From positions 62,001 to 126,000 of the forward strand of contig SEBV01000001.1 in the NCBI GenBank assembly GCA_004172865.1: a stretch of DNA of 64,000 bases, written 5' to 3'. Position 1 is the stretch's first letter; each line of letters opens with the position of its first letter. Made by a program: the position numbers and the translations under genes. Below the pieces are notes generated by a model, which did not search any database, was not told the DNA's origin, and saw nothing but the letters and a program-made list of their open reading frames with translations. This stretch comes from Gammaproteobacteria bacterium. Lineage in GTDB: Bacteria > Pseudomonadota > Gammaproteobacteria > Pseudomonadales > Cellvibrionaceae. Positions 33,674 through 43,627 of this stretch are shown one piece after another.

Positions 33674-36600
33674 ATGTTTGATCTTACTCGTGTTCCGCAG
33701 GCGTTACACTTTGCTGCCAATCGTTATTGGGAGCAATTCGAACAGAATCGTCTCAAGCAAGAATTGCCAGCCCTTGAAAGTTTGCTGGCAAACTTTATTG
33801 ACCCCGCCACATTTAATGTGCAGCTAACTCGCGCATTTTCCGCAAGTGAATTTATTGCAAAAACCTGCGCAATCCATCCCGGTTTTCTTATTGAATTAGT
33901 TCAAAGCGGTGTGCTCTTTCAGCCCATGGGCGATGATAGTTTGGTTGACTTTGAGGCTGCAATTGCTGCATCGACTAACGATGCAGAATTAGATAAAACG
34001 CTGCGCCAGTCGCGCAACAAAGCCATGATTCGAATTATCTGGCGCGATTTAAATCGCTGTGCGAGCATGCAACAAATAACGGGCGAATTATCACGCTTTG
34101 CCGACTCTGCTATTCAAACCACGGCGAATTATCATTATCGCCAATTGGAAAAAATGTACGGCACGCCGATTGGCAATGAATCGAATTTCCCACAACCATT
34201 TTTAGTGTTGGGCATGGGGAAATTAGGCGCGCGTGAATTAAATGTTTCTTCCGATATTGATTTGATTTTTACCTATCCTGAATCCGGCTCAACAAATCAT
34301 GAAACGCGTTCGGTTAGCAATCAGGAATTTTTTGTTAAGCTCGGTCAAAAATTAATTAAAAGTTTAGATACTGTAACTGCAGATGGTTTTGTGTTTCGGG
34401 TGGATATGCGTTTGCGTCCACATGGGCAAAGCGGAGCACTTGTACAAAATTTTGCGGGCATGGAAGATTATTATCAAACTCAAGGCCGTGACTGGGAACG
34501 CTACGCCATGATTAAAGCGCGCACGGTTGCGGCTGCATCCAGCGAAACCGTAGATGGCATTGATTATATTAAACGCGAGCGAAAATATTTGCGCACTATG
34601 CTACGGCCATTTACCTATCGCCAATATATTGATTTCAGTGCAATTGAATCGCTGCGTGAAATGAAGGGTTTAATCGCTCGGCAGGTCCAGCGCAAAGGTA
34701 TGAATCTGGATGTGAAATTAGGCGAGGGCGGCATCCGCGAAGTTGAATTTGTGGTGCAAGTTTTTCAATTAATTCGCGGCGGTCGCGATGCCCGTTTGCG
34801 CAAGCGCCAAGTAATGACCTTATTGCCTATTTTGGAAGAAGAGCATTATTTGCCGAAAGGCGCAGGTTCCGCTTTAAGTGAAGCCTACGAATTTTTACGT
34901 AACACCGAGCACGCTATTCAAGGTTATCAAGATCGCCAAACCCAAGCTTTACCAACGGATGAATTAGGTCAATTGCGTTTGGCTTGGGCGATGGGTTTTG
35001 AAAGCTGGAATGAGTTTTCTGCAGTATTAAAAAGATATCGGGATACGGTAAATCACGAATTTAAAGCGGTCATTGCTGACCCTGAAAACAAGCAGAGTCT
35101 CGACAATAAAGTGCTCGCACAGTGGCAGGGCATGTGGGAAATCAGCTCTCCTTTAAGTTCGGTGAAGCCTGAAAATAGCCAGTTATTAATTGATGGCGAA
35201 CTCATGGATGACGTGGAAGACTTGATAAAAGCGCTTCGTCAAATCCGTGAAGGTCGTTCCGTTGTAAGCATGCAGGCCAGCAGTCGTACACGCTTGGATG
35301 CATTTATTCCGCGTTTATTATTAGTGCTGGCTGAAAAAGCCGAACAGGGTGAGTTGGCGGTTTCTCTCGTTGAAACCTTAAAGCGTATTGTGCCGCTGGT
35401 GGAATCTATCGCGCGCCGCAGTGCTTATCTCGTTTTACTTGTTGAAAATCCTACGGCGTTGCAACAACTCGTAAAGCTGTGTGCAGCGAGTCCGTGGATC
35501 GCTGACCAGCTCGCGCATTATCCCGCGCTGCTCGATGAATTATTAACGCCGGAAAGTTTATACGCGCCGCCCGATAAAGAATTGCTGCGCGACGAATTGC
35601 GCCGCGAAGTTTTACGTTTGGAGTGGGAGGATTTGGAAGGCCATATGGAAGTTTTGCGATACTTCCGCTCCGCTCATGCATTGCGAGTTGCCGCTAGTGA
35701 AGTGTCTGAAACTTTGCCATTGATGAAGGTGAGCGATTATTTAACCTTTATCGCCGAAGTGATTTTGGAACACGTGCTGCAGTTGAGTTGGGAGCACATG
35801 ATTGCTCGCCATGGTCGCCCGCTGAATGCGGAAGGTGTCGCTGCCGAAGCGCCGGATTTTGTGATTGTCGGTTACGGAAAGCTGGGCGGTATTGAACTTG
35901 GGCATGGATCTGATCTGGATTTGGTATTTATCCATAACAGTGAAGCAAATCTGCAAACCGCCGGGTTGCCTGCGATGGACGGTAAAGGCGCTATCGACAA
36001 TACCGTTTTTTACACGCGTCTAGGGCAGCGGATTATTCATATTCTTAATACCCAAACTGCATCGGGTAAGTTGTACGAGGTGGACATGCGCCTGCGCCCA
36101 TCTGGTAATTCGGGCATGTTGGTTAGCTCGCTCGCGGCCTTCGAAAAATATCAAAAAAATGAAGCCTGGACGTGGGAGCATCAAGCGCTGGTTCGTGCGC
36201 GTGTGGTGGCGGGAGCGGCAGATCTTGGTGAGCAATTTGAGCAAGTTCGCCTGGCGATTTTGCACCAAGAAAGGGATTTACCCAAGTTGCGCCACGATGT
36301 GAACGATATGCGCCGCAAAATGCGCGAGCAATTGGGCAGCGAAGGCAAATCAAAGCGCGAAAATACCGCATTATTTAATTTGAAACAGGATGCCGGAGGT
36401 ATCGTGGATATTGAATTTATGGTTCAATACGCGGCCTTGGCTTGGGCATATCAAGCGCCCAAGATCGTCCAATACACGGATAACATTCGCATACTTGGAT
36501 CATTGGAAGAGGCCGGCTTACTCGATGCCACTTCCGTCGCCCAATTGATCGCCGCTTACAAAGCCTATCGATCCACCGGGCACCGCCTTGCACTGCAACA

Positions 36601-36691
36601 GCAAGAAGCGGTTTTGGCTGGTGAACATCCATTCGACAACGAGCGTGAACAGGTCAGCCGACTCTGGCACCAACTCATCGAAGTCGATTGA
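33674..36691 (+). CDS. glnE: Glutamine synthetase adenylyltransferase / adenylyl-removing enzyme
   Basis: GlnE adds AMP to glutamine synthetase when glutamine is high and removes it when nitrogen is short, under PII control. The 1005-residue protein has two nucleotidyltransferase domains. The amino-terminal adenylyl-removing domain includes GARELNVSSDIDLIF near residue 185. The carboxyl-terminal adenylyltransferase domain includes YGKLGGIELGHGSDLDLVF near 734. Both keep the paired aspartates, so both activities are expected. Length is slightly above the E. coli protein (946). ilvE follows after 80 bases on the same strand, a usual order in pseudomonads. Confidence 0.96.
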   Translation: MFDLTRVPQALHFAANRYWEQFEQNRLKQELPALESLLANFIDPATFNVQLTRAFSASEFIAKTCAIHPGFLIELVQSGVLFQPMGDDSLVDFEAAIAASTNDAELDKTLRQSRNKAMIRIIWRDLNRCASMQQITGELSRFADSAIQTTANYHYRQLEKMYGTPIGNESNFPQPFLVLGMGKLGARELNVSSDIDLIFTYPESGSTNHETRSVSNQEFFVKLGQKLIKSLDTVTADGFVFRVDMRLRPHGQSGALVQNFAGMEDYYQTQGRDWERYAMIKARTVAAASSETVDGIDYIKRERKYLRTMLRPFTYRQYIDFSAIESLREMKGLIARQVQRKGMNLDVKLGEGGIREVEFVVQVFQLIRGGRDARLRKRQVMTLLPILEEEHYLPKGAGSALSEAYEFLRNTEHAIQGYQDRQTQALPTDELGQLRLAWAMGFESWNEFSAVLKRYRDTVNHEFKAVIADPENKQSLDNKVLAQWQGMWEISSPLSSVKPENSQLLIDGELMDDVEDLIKALRQIREGRSVVSMQASSRTRLDAFIPRLLLVLAEKAEQGELAVSLVETLKRIVPLVESIARRSAYLVLLVENPTALQQLVKLCAASPWIADQLAHYPALLDELLTPESLYAPPDKELLRDELRREVLRLEWEDLEGHMEVLRYFRSAHALRVAASEVSETLPLMKVSDYLTFIAEVILEHVLQLSWEHMIARHGRPLNAEGVAAEAPDFVIVGYGKLGGIELGHGSDLDLVFIHNSEANLQTAGLPAMDGKGAIDNTVFYTRLGQRIIHILNTQTASGKLYEVDMRLRPSGNSGMLVSSLAAFEKYQKNEAWTWEHQALVRARVVAGAADLGEQFEQVRLAILHQERDLPKLRHDVNDMRRKMREQLGSEGKSKRENTALFNLKQDAGGIVDIEFMVQYAALAWAYQAPKIVQYTDNIRILGSLEEAGLLDATSVAQLIAAYKAYRSTGHRLALQQQEAVLAGEHPFDNEREQVSRLWHQLIEVD

Positions 36692-36771
36692 ATCTCTGGC
36701 AATACACAACATTTCGAGCTGCGGCGCACCGCGCGGCAGGCTCATTGATCATATATTTTTAGGAGTTGGCT

Positions 36772-37701
36772 ATGTCGTTTGCCGATCGTGATGGCGTAAT
36801 TTGGTTAGATGGTGAATTGATTCCGTGGCGCGATGCCAAGGTTCATGTGTTAACCCATACCTTGCATTATGGTATGGGCGTTTTCGAAGGCGTTCGTGCC
36901 TATAACAGCCCATCTTTGGGAACCAGTATTTTCCGCCTGCAAGAACATACTGATCGCCTGTTTCGCTCTGCGCACATCATGCGTATGAAGCTTCCATTCG
37001 ATAAAGAAACTATCAACCAAGCGCAAAAACAAGTTGTGCGTGAAAACGGCCTGACTGAAGCATATTTGCGCCCGATGGCGTTTTACGGTTCAGAAGGCAT
37101 GGGTTTACGTGCAGATAACTTGAAAGCACATATCATGGTTGCGGCCTGGAATTGGCCTTCGTATATGTCGCCAGAAGCGCGTGATATAGGTATCAAGGTT
37201 CGCACCTCAAGTTACACACGCCACCATGTGAATATTTCCATGTGTAAGGCAAAAGCTAACGGTCACTACATCAATTCATTGTTGGCGTTACAAGAAGCCT
37301 TGGATTGCGGTTGTGAAGAAGCTTTGTTGTTGGATGCCGAAGGTTACGTCGCGGAAGGCAGCGGTGAAAACTTCTTCCTCGTTCGCGACGGCATTATCTA
37401 CACGCCTGAATTGACTTCATGTTTGGATGGCATCACTCGCAACACGATTTTCCAATTGGCGGCTGATTGTGGTTACACCATCAAAGAAAAACGTTTAACG
37501 CGCGATGAAGTTTATATCGCTGACGAAGCATTTTTCACTGGCACGGCGGCAGAAGTACTGCCCATTCGCGAATTGGATGGACGTCAAATCGGCGAAGGTC
37601 GTCGTGGTCCTATAACGACCAAGTTACAAGATTTATATTTCAAAGCAGTGCGCGGCGAACTCGCTAGCCACACTCAATGGTTAGCACCAGTCGCAAAATA
37701 A
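36772..37701 (+). CDS. ilvE: Branched-chain amino-acid aminotransferase
   Basis: IlvE transfers amino groups between glutamate and the 2-keto acids of leucine, isoleucine and valine with pyridoxal phosphate. The chosen start at ATG 36772 (MSFADRDGVIWLDGEL) has AGGAG six bases upstream; the frame also opens two codons earlier at a TTG. The PLP lysine lies in KAKANGHYINSLLALQEA. The EGYVAEGSGENFFLV and ITRNTIFQLA segments are typical of fold-type IV aminotransferases of this class. Length, 309 residues, is normal. A terminator follows. Confidence 0.95.
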   Translation: MSFADRDGVIWLDGELIPWRDAKVHVLTHTLHYGMGVFEGVRAYNSPSLGTSIFRLQEHTDRLFRSAHIMRMKLPFDKETINQAQKQVVRENGLTEAYLRPMAFYGSEGMGLRADNLKAHIMVAAWNWPSYMSPEARDIGIKVRTSSYTRHHVNISMCKAKANGHYINSLLALQEALDCGCEEALLLDAEGYVAEGSGENFFLVRDGIIYTPELTSCLDGITRNTIFQLAADCGYTIKEKRLTRDEVYIADEAFFTGTAAEVLPIRELDGRQIGEGRRGPITTKLQDLYFKAVRGELASHTQWLAPVAK

Positions 37702-37714
37702 TAGGTTGCAAGAC

Positions 37715-37739
37715 AAGGGGGCGTAAGCCCCTTCGTTTT
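37715..37739 (+). terminator. Terminator after ilvE
   Basis: AAGGGG (37715-37720) pairs with CCCCTT (37728-37733) around a GCGTAAG loop, followed by CGTTTT. It is about 13 bases after the stop. Confidence 0.7.
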
Positions 37740-37762
37740 AGTGTTGAAGGATTCGGTACCTG

Positions 37763-37957
37763 ATGCGATTAGATTCTTTTTTATTTTTCTTCAACATCCG
37801 AAACTCCACGAAATCCTATGGCGAGTTTTTGTCACTTTCAGCGAAACATTGTTGGTTAAAATTGCGCGCACATTCTCGCCAGAACAAAACGTTACAGAAA
37901 AAGCTCGGAGAGCAGTGGATGATGGCTAACTACATTCCCCTTAGAGGTTTGCAGTAA
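37763..37957 (+). CDS. Possible small ORF coupled to the glycosyltransferase gene
   Basis: A 64-codon frame (MRLDSFLFFFNIRNSTKS...) whose TAA overlaps the ATG of the next gene (TAATG), the usual sign of translational coupling. GAAGGA lies about 11 bases before its ATG. The product is basic after a short hydrophobic start and matches no family I recognise. A second frame (37741-37929) overlaps it, which lowers confidence. It could be noncoding leader. Confidence 0.25.
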   Translation: MRLDSFLFFFNIRNSTKSYGEFLSLSAKHCWLKLRAHSRQNKTLQKKLGEQWMMANYIPLRGLQ

Positions 37958-38703
37958 TGCCCAGCATTTCGGCTGTCTTAATTGTAAAAAACGAAGCTAA
38001 AAAATTATCCGATTGTTTGAAGTCATTGGCTTGGGCCGACGAAATTATTGTGCTGGATTCTGGCAGCAGTGATAGCACGCTTGCTATCGCTAAAGAATTT
38101 TCTGCAAAAGTATTTATCAATACCGATTGGCAGGGATTTGGTGTTCAACGCGAGCGTGCTGCCAGTTTTGCAAGCGGCGATTGGATTTTTATGATCGATG
38201 CCGATGAACGTGTTACACCGGAATTACAACAAAGTATTTTGACAGCAGTACAGCAGCCGCCAGCAATTTGGTTTGTAAATAGATTGTGTTGGTGTTTTGG
38301 CCGATTTATTAAACACTCAGGAATGCATCCCGATTGGGTGCCACGTTTGTATCCACGCAATCGCGCAATTTATGATGCAACTCGTGTACACGAACGTTTG
38401 GTGAATAATCAAAAATTAGCTGAGAAAAAGTTAGCAGGAAATTTGTTACATTACTTATACGACTCGATTCGCCATCAACAACAAAAAGCCGCACACTATG
38501 CCGAAGAATGGGCATTGCAGCGAGCACAAGCGGGCCGCAAAACCTCGCTGACCAGCGCAAGCTTACATGCCTTCGCATGCTTCCTTCGGATGTATATTTT
38601 TCGTTTAGGATTTTTAGACGGCAAGCAGGGTTTTTTATTAGCGCTGTTGTTATCGCAATCTACGTTTGCGAAATACGCTGAGCTGTGGAATCGAACGCGT
38701 TGA
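37957..38703 (+). CDS. Family 2 glycosyltransferase, LPS-core type
   Basis: A 248-residue GT2 enzyme with the family start ISAVLIVKNEAKKLSDCLKS, nucleotide-sugar strand ADEIIVLDSGSSDST, the DxD-like MIDADERV, and the carboxyl-terminal membrane-associated helix. It closely resembles the WaaE/KdtX-type core beta-1,4-glucosyltransferases, which add glucose to heptose of the LPS inner core. The neighbours msbA (lipid A export) and hldE (heptose supply) fit an LPS core role. Donor and acceptor are inferred. The start is coupled to a possible small upstream frame. Confidence 0.88.
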   Translation: MPSISAVLIVKNEAKKLSDCLKSLAWADEIIVLDSGSSDSTLAIAKEFSAKVFINTDWQGFGVQRERAASFASGDWIFMIDADERVTPELQQSILTAVQQPPAIWFVNRLCWCFGRFIKHSGMHPDWVPRLYPRNRAIYDATRVHERLVNNQKLAEKKLAGNLLHYLYDSIRHQQQKAAHYAEEWALQRAQAGRKTSLTSASLHAFACFLRMYIFRLGFLDGKQGFLLALLLSQSTFAKYAELWNRTR

Positions 38704-38735
38704 TAAAAATTATGTTAATTGTGTTGAGTAAATGA

Positions 38736-40508
38736 ATGTCAGCTAGCCAAAAAAAATTAACTATATCGTCGGCACGTATTTATTTACGTTTGCTCGTTTA
38801 TGTAAAACCTTACATTGGCGTTTTTTTACTGAGCATTTTAGGTTACGCACTTTCTGCGTACTATTCGTCACAATTCATTCATTTGTTAGAAACTTTGATA
38901 AAAAATGTTACGCCCAATGATTCTGATGCGCGAATTGTAATTCCTTTACAGGTTATTGGTTTTACCATTATGCGAAGCCTAGGTGCTTTCATTGGTACAT
39001 ACTGTTTAGCAAAAGTATCGCTTGGCGTTATCCATCAGTTGCGAAAAGATGTTTTCGGGCACATAACCTCCTTACCTCAGCATGTATTTGATTCACGTAA
39101 TTCCGGGCAGTTAATTTCTATTATCACCTACAACGTTAATGGTGTTGCTGGTGCATTAACAGATGCATTTCGAGTTTTATTGCAGCAAGGAACCATGGTT
39201 ATTTTCTTTGCGTATACATTAATAACGCTGAATTGGAAACTGACTATGGCCTTTATGGTTATTACTCCATTTATTGGCATATTGGTTACAGTTGTTGGCA
39301 AGCGTATGCGCCGTCTCACCCATAAAGTTCAGGATTCTGTAGGCGATATTACCCATGTTACGAGTGAGATGATTAACGGTGTGAGAGTCATGCGTACTTT
39401 TGGCGGAGAGACCTATGAAAAAAATCGTTTTGATGCGGTAAGCCAAAAAAATTATTTACACAATATGAAAATAATTTTGACCTCGGCTGCAAGTACACCA
39501 ATGATTCAGATTATGGTGGCACTAGCAATGGCAGGTTTAATTTATGCAGCATTGACCTACGTTGATCTAAAAAATCCAGCCACATTTGTTGCTTATTTAA
39601 CTGCCGTTGGCGCAATTCTGAATCCTATTCGTAAACTAGGTGATGTATCTCCTTTAATTCTTAAAGGCGTTGCTGCAGCTGATAGTGTATTCGAATTAAT
39701 TGATCAGCCTTCAGAAGACGATAAAGGAGCGGTTAATATTGCCCGCGTGAAAGGAGCTGTGAGTTTTAATAAAGTTTGTTTTTCTTATCCAAATCAGGAG
39801 TCAGAAGGTCTTGCTCTAAAATCCATAGATTTAACAGTGGCGCCAGGTGAAATTGTTGCGCTGGTTGGACAGTCTGGCAGTGGTAAGTCTTCGTTAGTAA
39901 ATTTACTACCTCGGTTTTATAATTTGGAGAGCGGTAATATCGCGATTGACGATGTACCCATCACTGATTACAAACTTGCGAGTTTGCGCGATCAAATTGC
40001 ATTTGTTAGTCAGCAAGTCACCTTATTTGAAGGCAGTATTGCCGACAATATCGCTTACGGTCGCGCGGATAAATCGACGTTTGATGAAATCAAACGCGCT
40101 GCCGATTTAGCTTACGCATCAGAATTTATCGAAAAATTACCGCAAGGTTTTGATACCCAAATTGGCGAGGGCGGTGCACGCTTATCTGGCGGCCAGCGGC
40201 AACGGTTAGTCATCGCACGTGCGATTCTAAAGAATTCGCCTATATTAGTTTTGGATGAAGCAACGTCTGCGTTGGATAACGAATCAGAACGTTACATTCA
40301 GGCGGCCATGGAACAGTTTATGAAGGGACGCACTACTTTTGTCATTGCGCACCGTCTTTCTACTATTGAACATGCGGATCGAATAGTTGTTATGGAGAAC
40401 GGAAAGATAGTAGAGCAAGGTAAGCATAAAGATTTACTTGAACGAAACGGTGCCTATGCCAAGTTGTATGCAGCCCAGTTTCATGATGAGATGGACTCTT
40501 CGGAGTAG
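38736..40508 (+). CDS. msbA: Lipid A/LPS-core flippase, ABC transporter
   Basis: MsbA flips lipid A with core sugars across the inner membrane. The 590-residue half transporter has an amino-terminal six-helix membrane domain and a nucleotide-binding domain with the Walker A GQSGSGKSS near residue 376, signature LSGGQRQRLVIARA, and Walker B ILVLDEATSALD. The SQQVTLFEGSIADNIAYG loop before the signature is typical of MsbA. The neighbours, an LPS-type glycosyltransferase and hldE, support MsbA over a generic exporter. It starts 32 bases after the glycosyltransferase. Confidence 0.94.
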   Translation: MSASQKKLTISSARIYLRLLVYVKPYIGVFLLSILGYALSAYYSSQFIHLLETLIKNVTPNDSDARIVIPLQVIGFTIMRSLGAFIGTYCLAKVSLGVIHQLRKDVFGHITSLPQHVFDSRNSGQLISIITYNVNGVAGALTDAFRVLLQQGTMVIFFAYTLITLNWKLTMAFMVITPFIGILVTVVGKRMRRLTHKVQDSVGDITHVTSEMINGVRVMRTFGGETYEKNRFDAVSQKNYLHNMKIILTSAASTPMIQIMVALAMAGLIYAALTYVDLKNPATFVAYLTAVGAILNPIRKLGDVSPLILKGVAAADSVFELIDQPSEDDKGAVNIARVKGAVSFNKVCFSYPNQESEGLALKSIDLTVAPGEIVALVGQSGSGKSSLVNLLPRFYNLESGNIAIDDVPITDYKLASLRDQIAFVSQQVTLFEGSIADNIAYGRADKSTFDEIKRAADLAYASEFIEKLPQGFDTQIGEGGARLSGGQRQRLVIARAILKNSPILVLDEATSALDNESERYIQAAMEQFMKGRTTFVIAHRLSTIEHADRIVVMENGKIVEQGKHKDLLERNGAYAKLYAAQFHDEMDSSE

Positions 40509-40531
40509 TAGTTTTTACAGGAGATTTTGTT

Positions 40532-41956
40532 ATGCGCTTGACCATGCCCTTATTTGGTAATTCCCATGTCCTTATTGTTGGGGATGTAATGCTTGATCGC
40601 TACTGGCACGGTTCCAGTCATCGCGTCTCACCGGAAGCGCCGGTTCCTATTGTCAATGTATCGCTCGAAGAGGAGCGTCCGGGTGGCGCTGGCAACGTAG
40701 CACTCAATATTTCTGCGCTCGGCGGAAAAGTGTCACTGGTTGGGGTTGTGGGCAAAGATCCCGCAGCTATTTTGCTCAAAAATCGCCTTGATGCTGCTAA
40801 CGTTACTTCTGATTTCCAGGTTTCCACTAGCAAACCTACTATCACTAAATTGCGGGTAATGAGTCGGCATCAACAACTTTTGCGCATGGATTTTGAAGAA
40901 ACTTTTGGCGTAGAAGATAGCGATAGCTTTGATGAAAAAATCGCGCCCTTACTTCCCAAAGCCAAAATTCTGATTCTTTCCGATTATGCCAAAGGTACGT
41001 TGCAAGACTGTCAGGCCTTAATCAAACGTGCCAAAGCTGCTGGTGTCCCGGTGTTGGTTGACCCCAAAGGTGGTGATTTTTCACGGTACCAAGGCGCTAG
41101 TTTACTAACGCCGAATATCGCCGAGTTTGAAGCAGTCGTGGGTCATTGTGATGGCGAGCAAGACGTAGTCAAAAAAGGACTGCAGCTAATTGCGAAGCTC
41201 AACATAGATGCATTATTAGTTACACGCGGTGAAATGGGTATGACGCTATTGCGTCCCCATCAAACTCCTATTCATTTGCCTGCGCGTGCACGCGAAGTTT
41301 ATGACGTAACAGGCGCTGGCGATACCGTAATTGCTGTGGTGGCAGCTGCGCTAGGTGCTGGTCACAATTTGCCAGACGCAGTTGCGCTCGCTAACTTAGC
41401 CGCCGGAATTGTGGTTGGAAAACTGGGAGCTGCTGTAGTTACCGAGCCTGAGCTTCGTCGTGCCATCCACAGTGAACAGGTTTTTGAGCGTGGCATCGTA
41501 AATGAAGACACCTTGATACAGGCTGTCGAATGGGCCCGGGCTCATGGCGAGCGTATCGTATTTACCAATGGCTGCTTCGATATTATTCATGCTGGTCATG
41601 TCGGCTATTTAGATGAAGCTCGCAAACAGGGCGATAGATTGGTAGTAGCGCTCAATAGTGATGCCTCCGTTAAACGCCTTAAAGGCCAAGGTCGTCCTAT
41701 TAATCCTGTGGATAGACGCATGGCAGTGTTAGCAGGCTTGGAGTCGGTTGATTGGGTAGTTAGTTTTGATGACGATACTCCAGAAAGACTTTTACACCGT
41801 ATCAAGCCTGACGTTTTGGTCAAAGGCGGAGACTACTTGGTAGATCAAATTGTTGGAGGAGAAATCGTCAAGGATAATGGCGGAAACGTTAAGGTATTAC
41901 GATTTTTTGAAAATTGCTCAACGACCTCTATCGTGAATCGTATCAAGCAACAGTAG
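40532..41956 (+). CDS. hldE: Bifunctional heptose-7-phosphate kinase / heptose-1-phosphate adenylyltransferase
   Basis: HldE phosphorylates D-glycero-beta-D-manno-heptose 7-phosphate and then makes ADP-heptose for LPS inner core. The 474-residue protein has a PfkB-type kinase part (1 to about 320) with RPGGAGNVALNISALGG and the DVTGAGDTV anion-hole motif near 260. A nucleotidyltransferase part follows with FTNGCFDIIHAGHVGYL near 344 and VVALNSDASV. Both catalytic motifs are intact. AGGAGA lies about 11 bases before the ATG. It ends the glycosyltransferase-msbA-hldE group and is followed by a terminator. Confidence 0.96.
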   Translation: MRLTMPLFGNSHVLIVGDVMLDRYWHGSSHRVSPEAPVPIVNVSLEEERPGGAGNVALNISALGGKVSLVGVVGKDPAAILLKNRLDAANVTSDFQVSTSKPTITKLRVMSRHQQLLRMDFEETFGVEDSDSFDEKIAPLLPKAKILILSDYAKGTLQDCQALIKRAKAAGVPVLVDPKGGDFSRYQGASLLTPNIAEFEAVVGHCDGEQDVVKKGLQLIAKLNIDALLVTRGEMGMTLLRPHQTPIHLPARAREVYDVTGAGDTVIAVVAAALGAGHNLPDAVALANLAAGIVVGKLGAAVVTEPELRRAIHSEQVFERGIVNEDTLIQAVEWARAHGERIVFTNGCFDIIHAGHVGYLDEARKQGDRLVVALNSDASVKRLKGQGRPINPVDRRMAVLAGLESVDWVVSFDDDTPERLLHRIKPDVLVKGGDYLVDQIVGGEIVKDNGGNVKVLRFFENCSTTSIVNRIKQQ

Positions 41957-41970
41957 TGGCTCTGATGCAC

Positions 41971-42008
41971 AAAAGGCCTTGTCTCCTAGGGAAACAAGGC
42001 CTTTTTTA
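41971..42008 (+). terminator. Terminator after hldE
   Basis: Twelve-bp perfect arms (41971-41982 with 41994-42005, AAAAGGCCTTGT type) with an 11-base loop and a T-run on the plus strand. The A-run on the other side lets it serve the converging DUF4136 gene too. Confidence 0.92.
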
Positions 42009-42032
42009 TTGGAATTCAAACTGAAATACGGA

Positions 42033-42584
42033 TTATTTTGGTGGAAACTGCTTCACCAGCTTGCCTATTACTGTGGCTAATTGGTCCTTATTGCGTACTG
42101 AAAAATTATCAAGCGGAACATCTTCGGCCGACCCTCGCCACAATACCTCGTTAGTTGACTGTGCGGTGACGTCCAGAATAATTAGCGCTACGACATTAGT
42201 ATCCTTTCCGAGCAATTTGTTAGTTCCTAGGCCCAATCCGCCATGTCTTCCGATAGGTAATCCTATAGATAAACCAACTCCAGTAGATGATGAAGACGCC
42301 GCGTGTTTAATGATGTTCAAATCCAATATTAAATCTGCTGCGCCTGATACTAATTGAAAACCTTGTTGGCTTAATTGTTGCTCCACTTCATGCTGAATTG
42401 CTATTTGATCGCTCGCGGGAACGTCTGATGAAAAGTTATGCCAGCTAAATGTTTTGTAAGAATGAAAATCTGTTCCGGCTTTAAAGTCTTGCGTTACTTT
42501 GCTCGACGTTGCGCAAGCGGAGATTAGCAATATCGCAGCGGTAAAAATACCGAGTTGCCGAAAGTGTTTAAGTAGTTGACGCAT
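42033..42584 (-). CDS. DUF4136 family lipoprotein
   Basis: A 183-residue protein with a lipoprotein signal (LISAC lipobox, Cys24) and the DUF4136 pattern: FKAGTDFHSYKTFSW near the amino terminus, IQHEVEQQLSQQGFQLVSGAADLILD, and a late VLWRGSAEDV. Members are envelope lipoproteins of unknown role. A terminator shared with hldE lies downstream. Family assignment is from remembered motifs. Confidence 0.83.
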   Translation of the reverse strand: MRQLLKHFRQLGIFTAAILLISACATSSKVTQDFKAGTDFHSYKTFSWHNFSSDVPASDQIAIQHEVEQQLSQQGFQLVSGAADLILDLNIIKHAASSSSTGVGLSIGLPIGRHGGLGLGTNKLLGKDTNVVALIILDVTAQSTNEVLWRGSAEDVPLDNFSVRNKDQLATVIGKLVKQFPPK

Positions 42585-42768
42585 CTATATCTCTCCGTTG
42601 TAGGAATTAGTCGATATTTAAACTGCAATCATATTCCTATTAGATGGTAATGCAAATTATGCTGGGAATATTGGAAAAACCTATCCTGCATTAATTGCCG
42701 TTTAAAGGATATGTAGATAGTATGACCGCGTTTTTTTAAAGATGTTTGTTTAATTTTTTGGGATCGCT

Positions 42769-43569
42769 ATGGAAAATTTTTTACAAGTTATTTTGCTCGG
42801 CATTATCGAAGGTATTACAGAATTTCTTCCCATTTCCAGCACCGGTCATTTATTGATTGCTGAGAAATTGGGTTTAGGTGAGCGTTCAGATGTTTTCAAT
42901 ATTGTTATTCAAGCCGGTGCCATATTGGCGGTTACCGTAATTTATTGGCAGCGCATTTGGCAACTATTGGTAAATATTCATCTTCCCGAAAACAAAGATT
43001 ACGCACTGAAGTTAAGCGTAGCATTTCTGATAACCGCAGTTCTCGGTGCGATATTGGCAAAGCTGAACTTTAAATTGCCGGAGGAAGTTACGCCAATTGC
43101 ATGGGCATTAATTATCGGAGGCTTCTGGATTATTGTTGCAGAATGGCTCGCAGCGAAAAAGCCAGACTCTTCTGTTATCACTTGGCCCGTGGCTATTATT
43201 GTTGGTATCGCACAAATTGTTGCGGCTATATTTCCGGGTACTTCGCGTTCAGGTGCCACCATTTTTGCAGCGATGTTAACAGGCACTAGTAATCGCGCTG
43301 CAGCAACTGAGTTTGCATTTTTAATTGGCATTCCAACGATGTATGCGGCCAGCGCTAATAAATTGTATGGGGCGTTTAAAGCTACTGAACTAGGTGTTCA
43401 TGAAAACTGGACGGATTTAGCTGTTGGGTTTGTAGTGTCTACTATAACTGCTTTTATCGCCGTTAAATGGTTACTGAAATATATTCAAACACATCGCTTC
43501 ACAGCATTTGCAACTTATCGCATTGTATTGGGGGTAGGTTTGTTACTGTGGTTGCCTAGCGGTAGCTGA
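42769..43569 (+). CDS. uppP: Undecaprenyl-diphosphatase
   Basis: UppP (BacA) removes a phosphate from undecaprenyl diphosphate so the lipid carrier can be reused for peptidoglycan and other polymers. The 266-residue polytopic membrane protein has the two catalytic motifs, GIIEGITEFLPISSTGHLL with its glutamates and serines, and FPGTSRSGATI with its arginine. About eight hydrophobic segments are present and the length is typical. The family is also linked with bacitracin resistance when abundant. Confidence 0.96.
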   Translation: MENFLQVILLGIIEGITEFLPISSTGHLLIAEKLGLGERSDVFNIVIQAGAILAVTVIYWQRIWQLLVNIHLPENKDYALKLSVAFLITAVLGAILAKLNFKLPEEVTPIAWALIIGGFWIIVAEWLAAKKPDSSVITWPVAIIVGIAQIVAAIFPGTSRSGATIFAAMLTGTSNRAAATEFAFLIGIPTMYAASANKLYGAFKATELGVHENWTDLAVGFVVSTITAFIAVKWLLKYIQTHRFTAFATYRIVLGVGLLLWLPSGS

Positions 43570-43588
43570 TTAAGTTTTAGTGGTTTTT

Positions 43589-43627
43589 AATTTACACTTT
43601 CAAATTTAAAAATTGGAAGTGTAAATT
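43589..43627. terminator. Convergent hairpin between uppP and the DUF971 gene
   Basis: Eleven-base perfect arms (43589-43599 with 43617-43627, AATTTACACTT type) with an AT-rich, partly paired middle. It sits between two converging stops; no T-run follows, so termination strength is uncertain. Confidence 0.5.
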
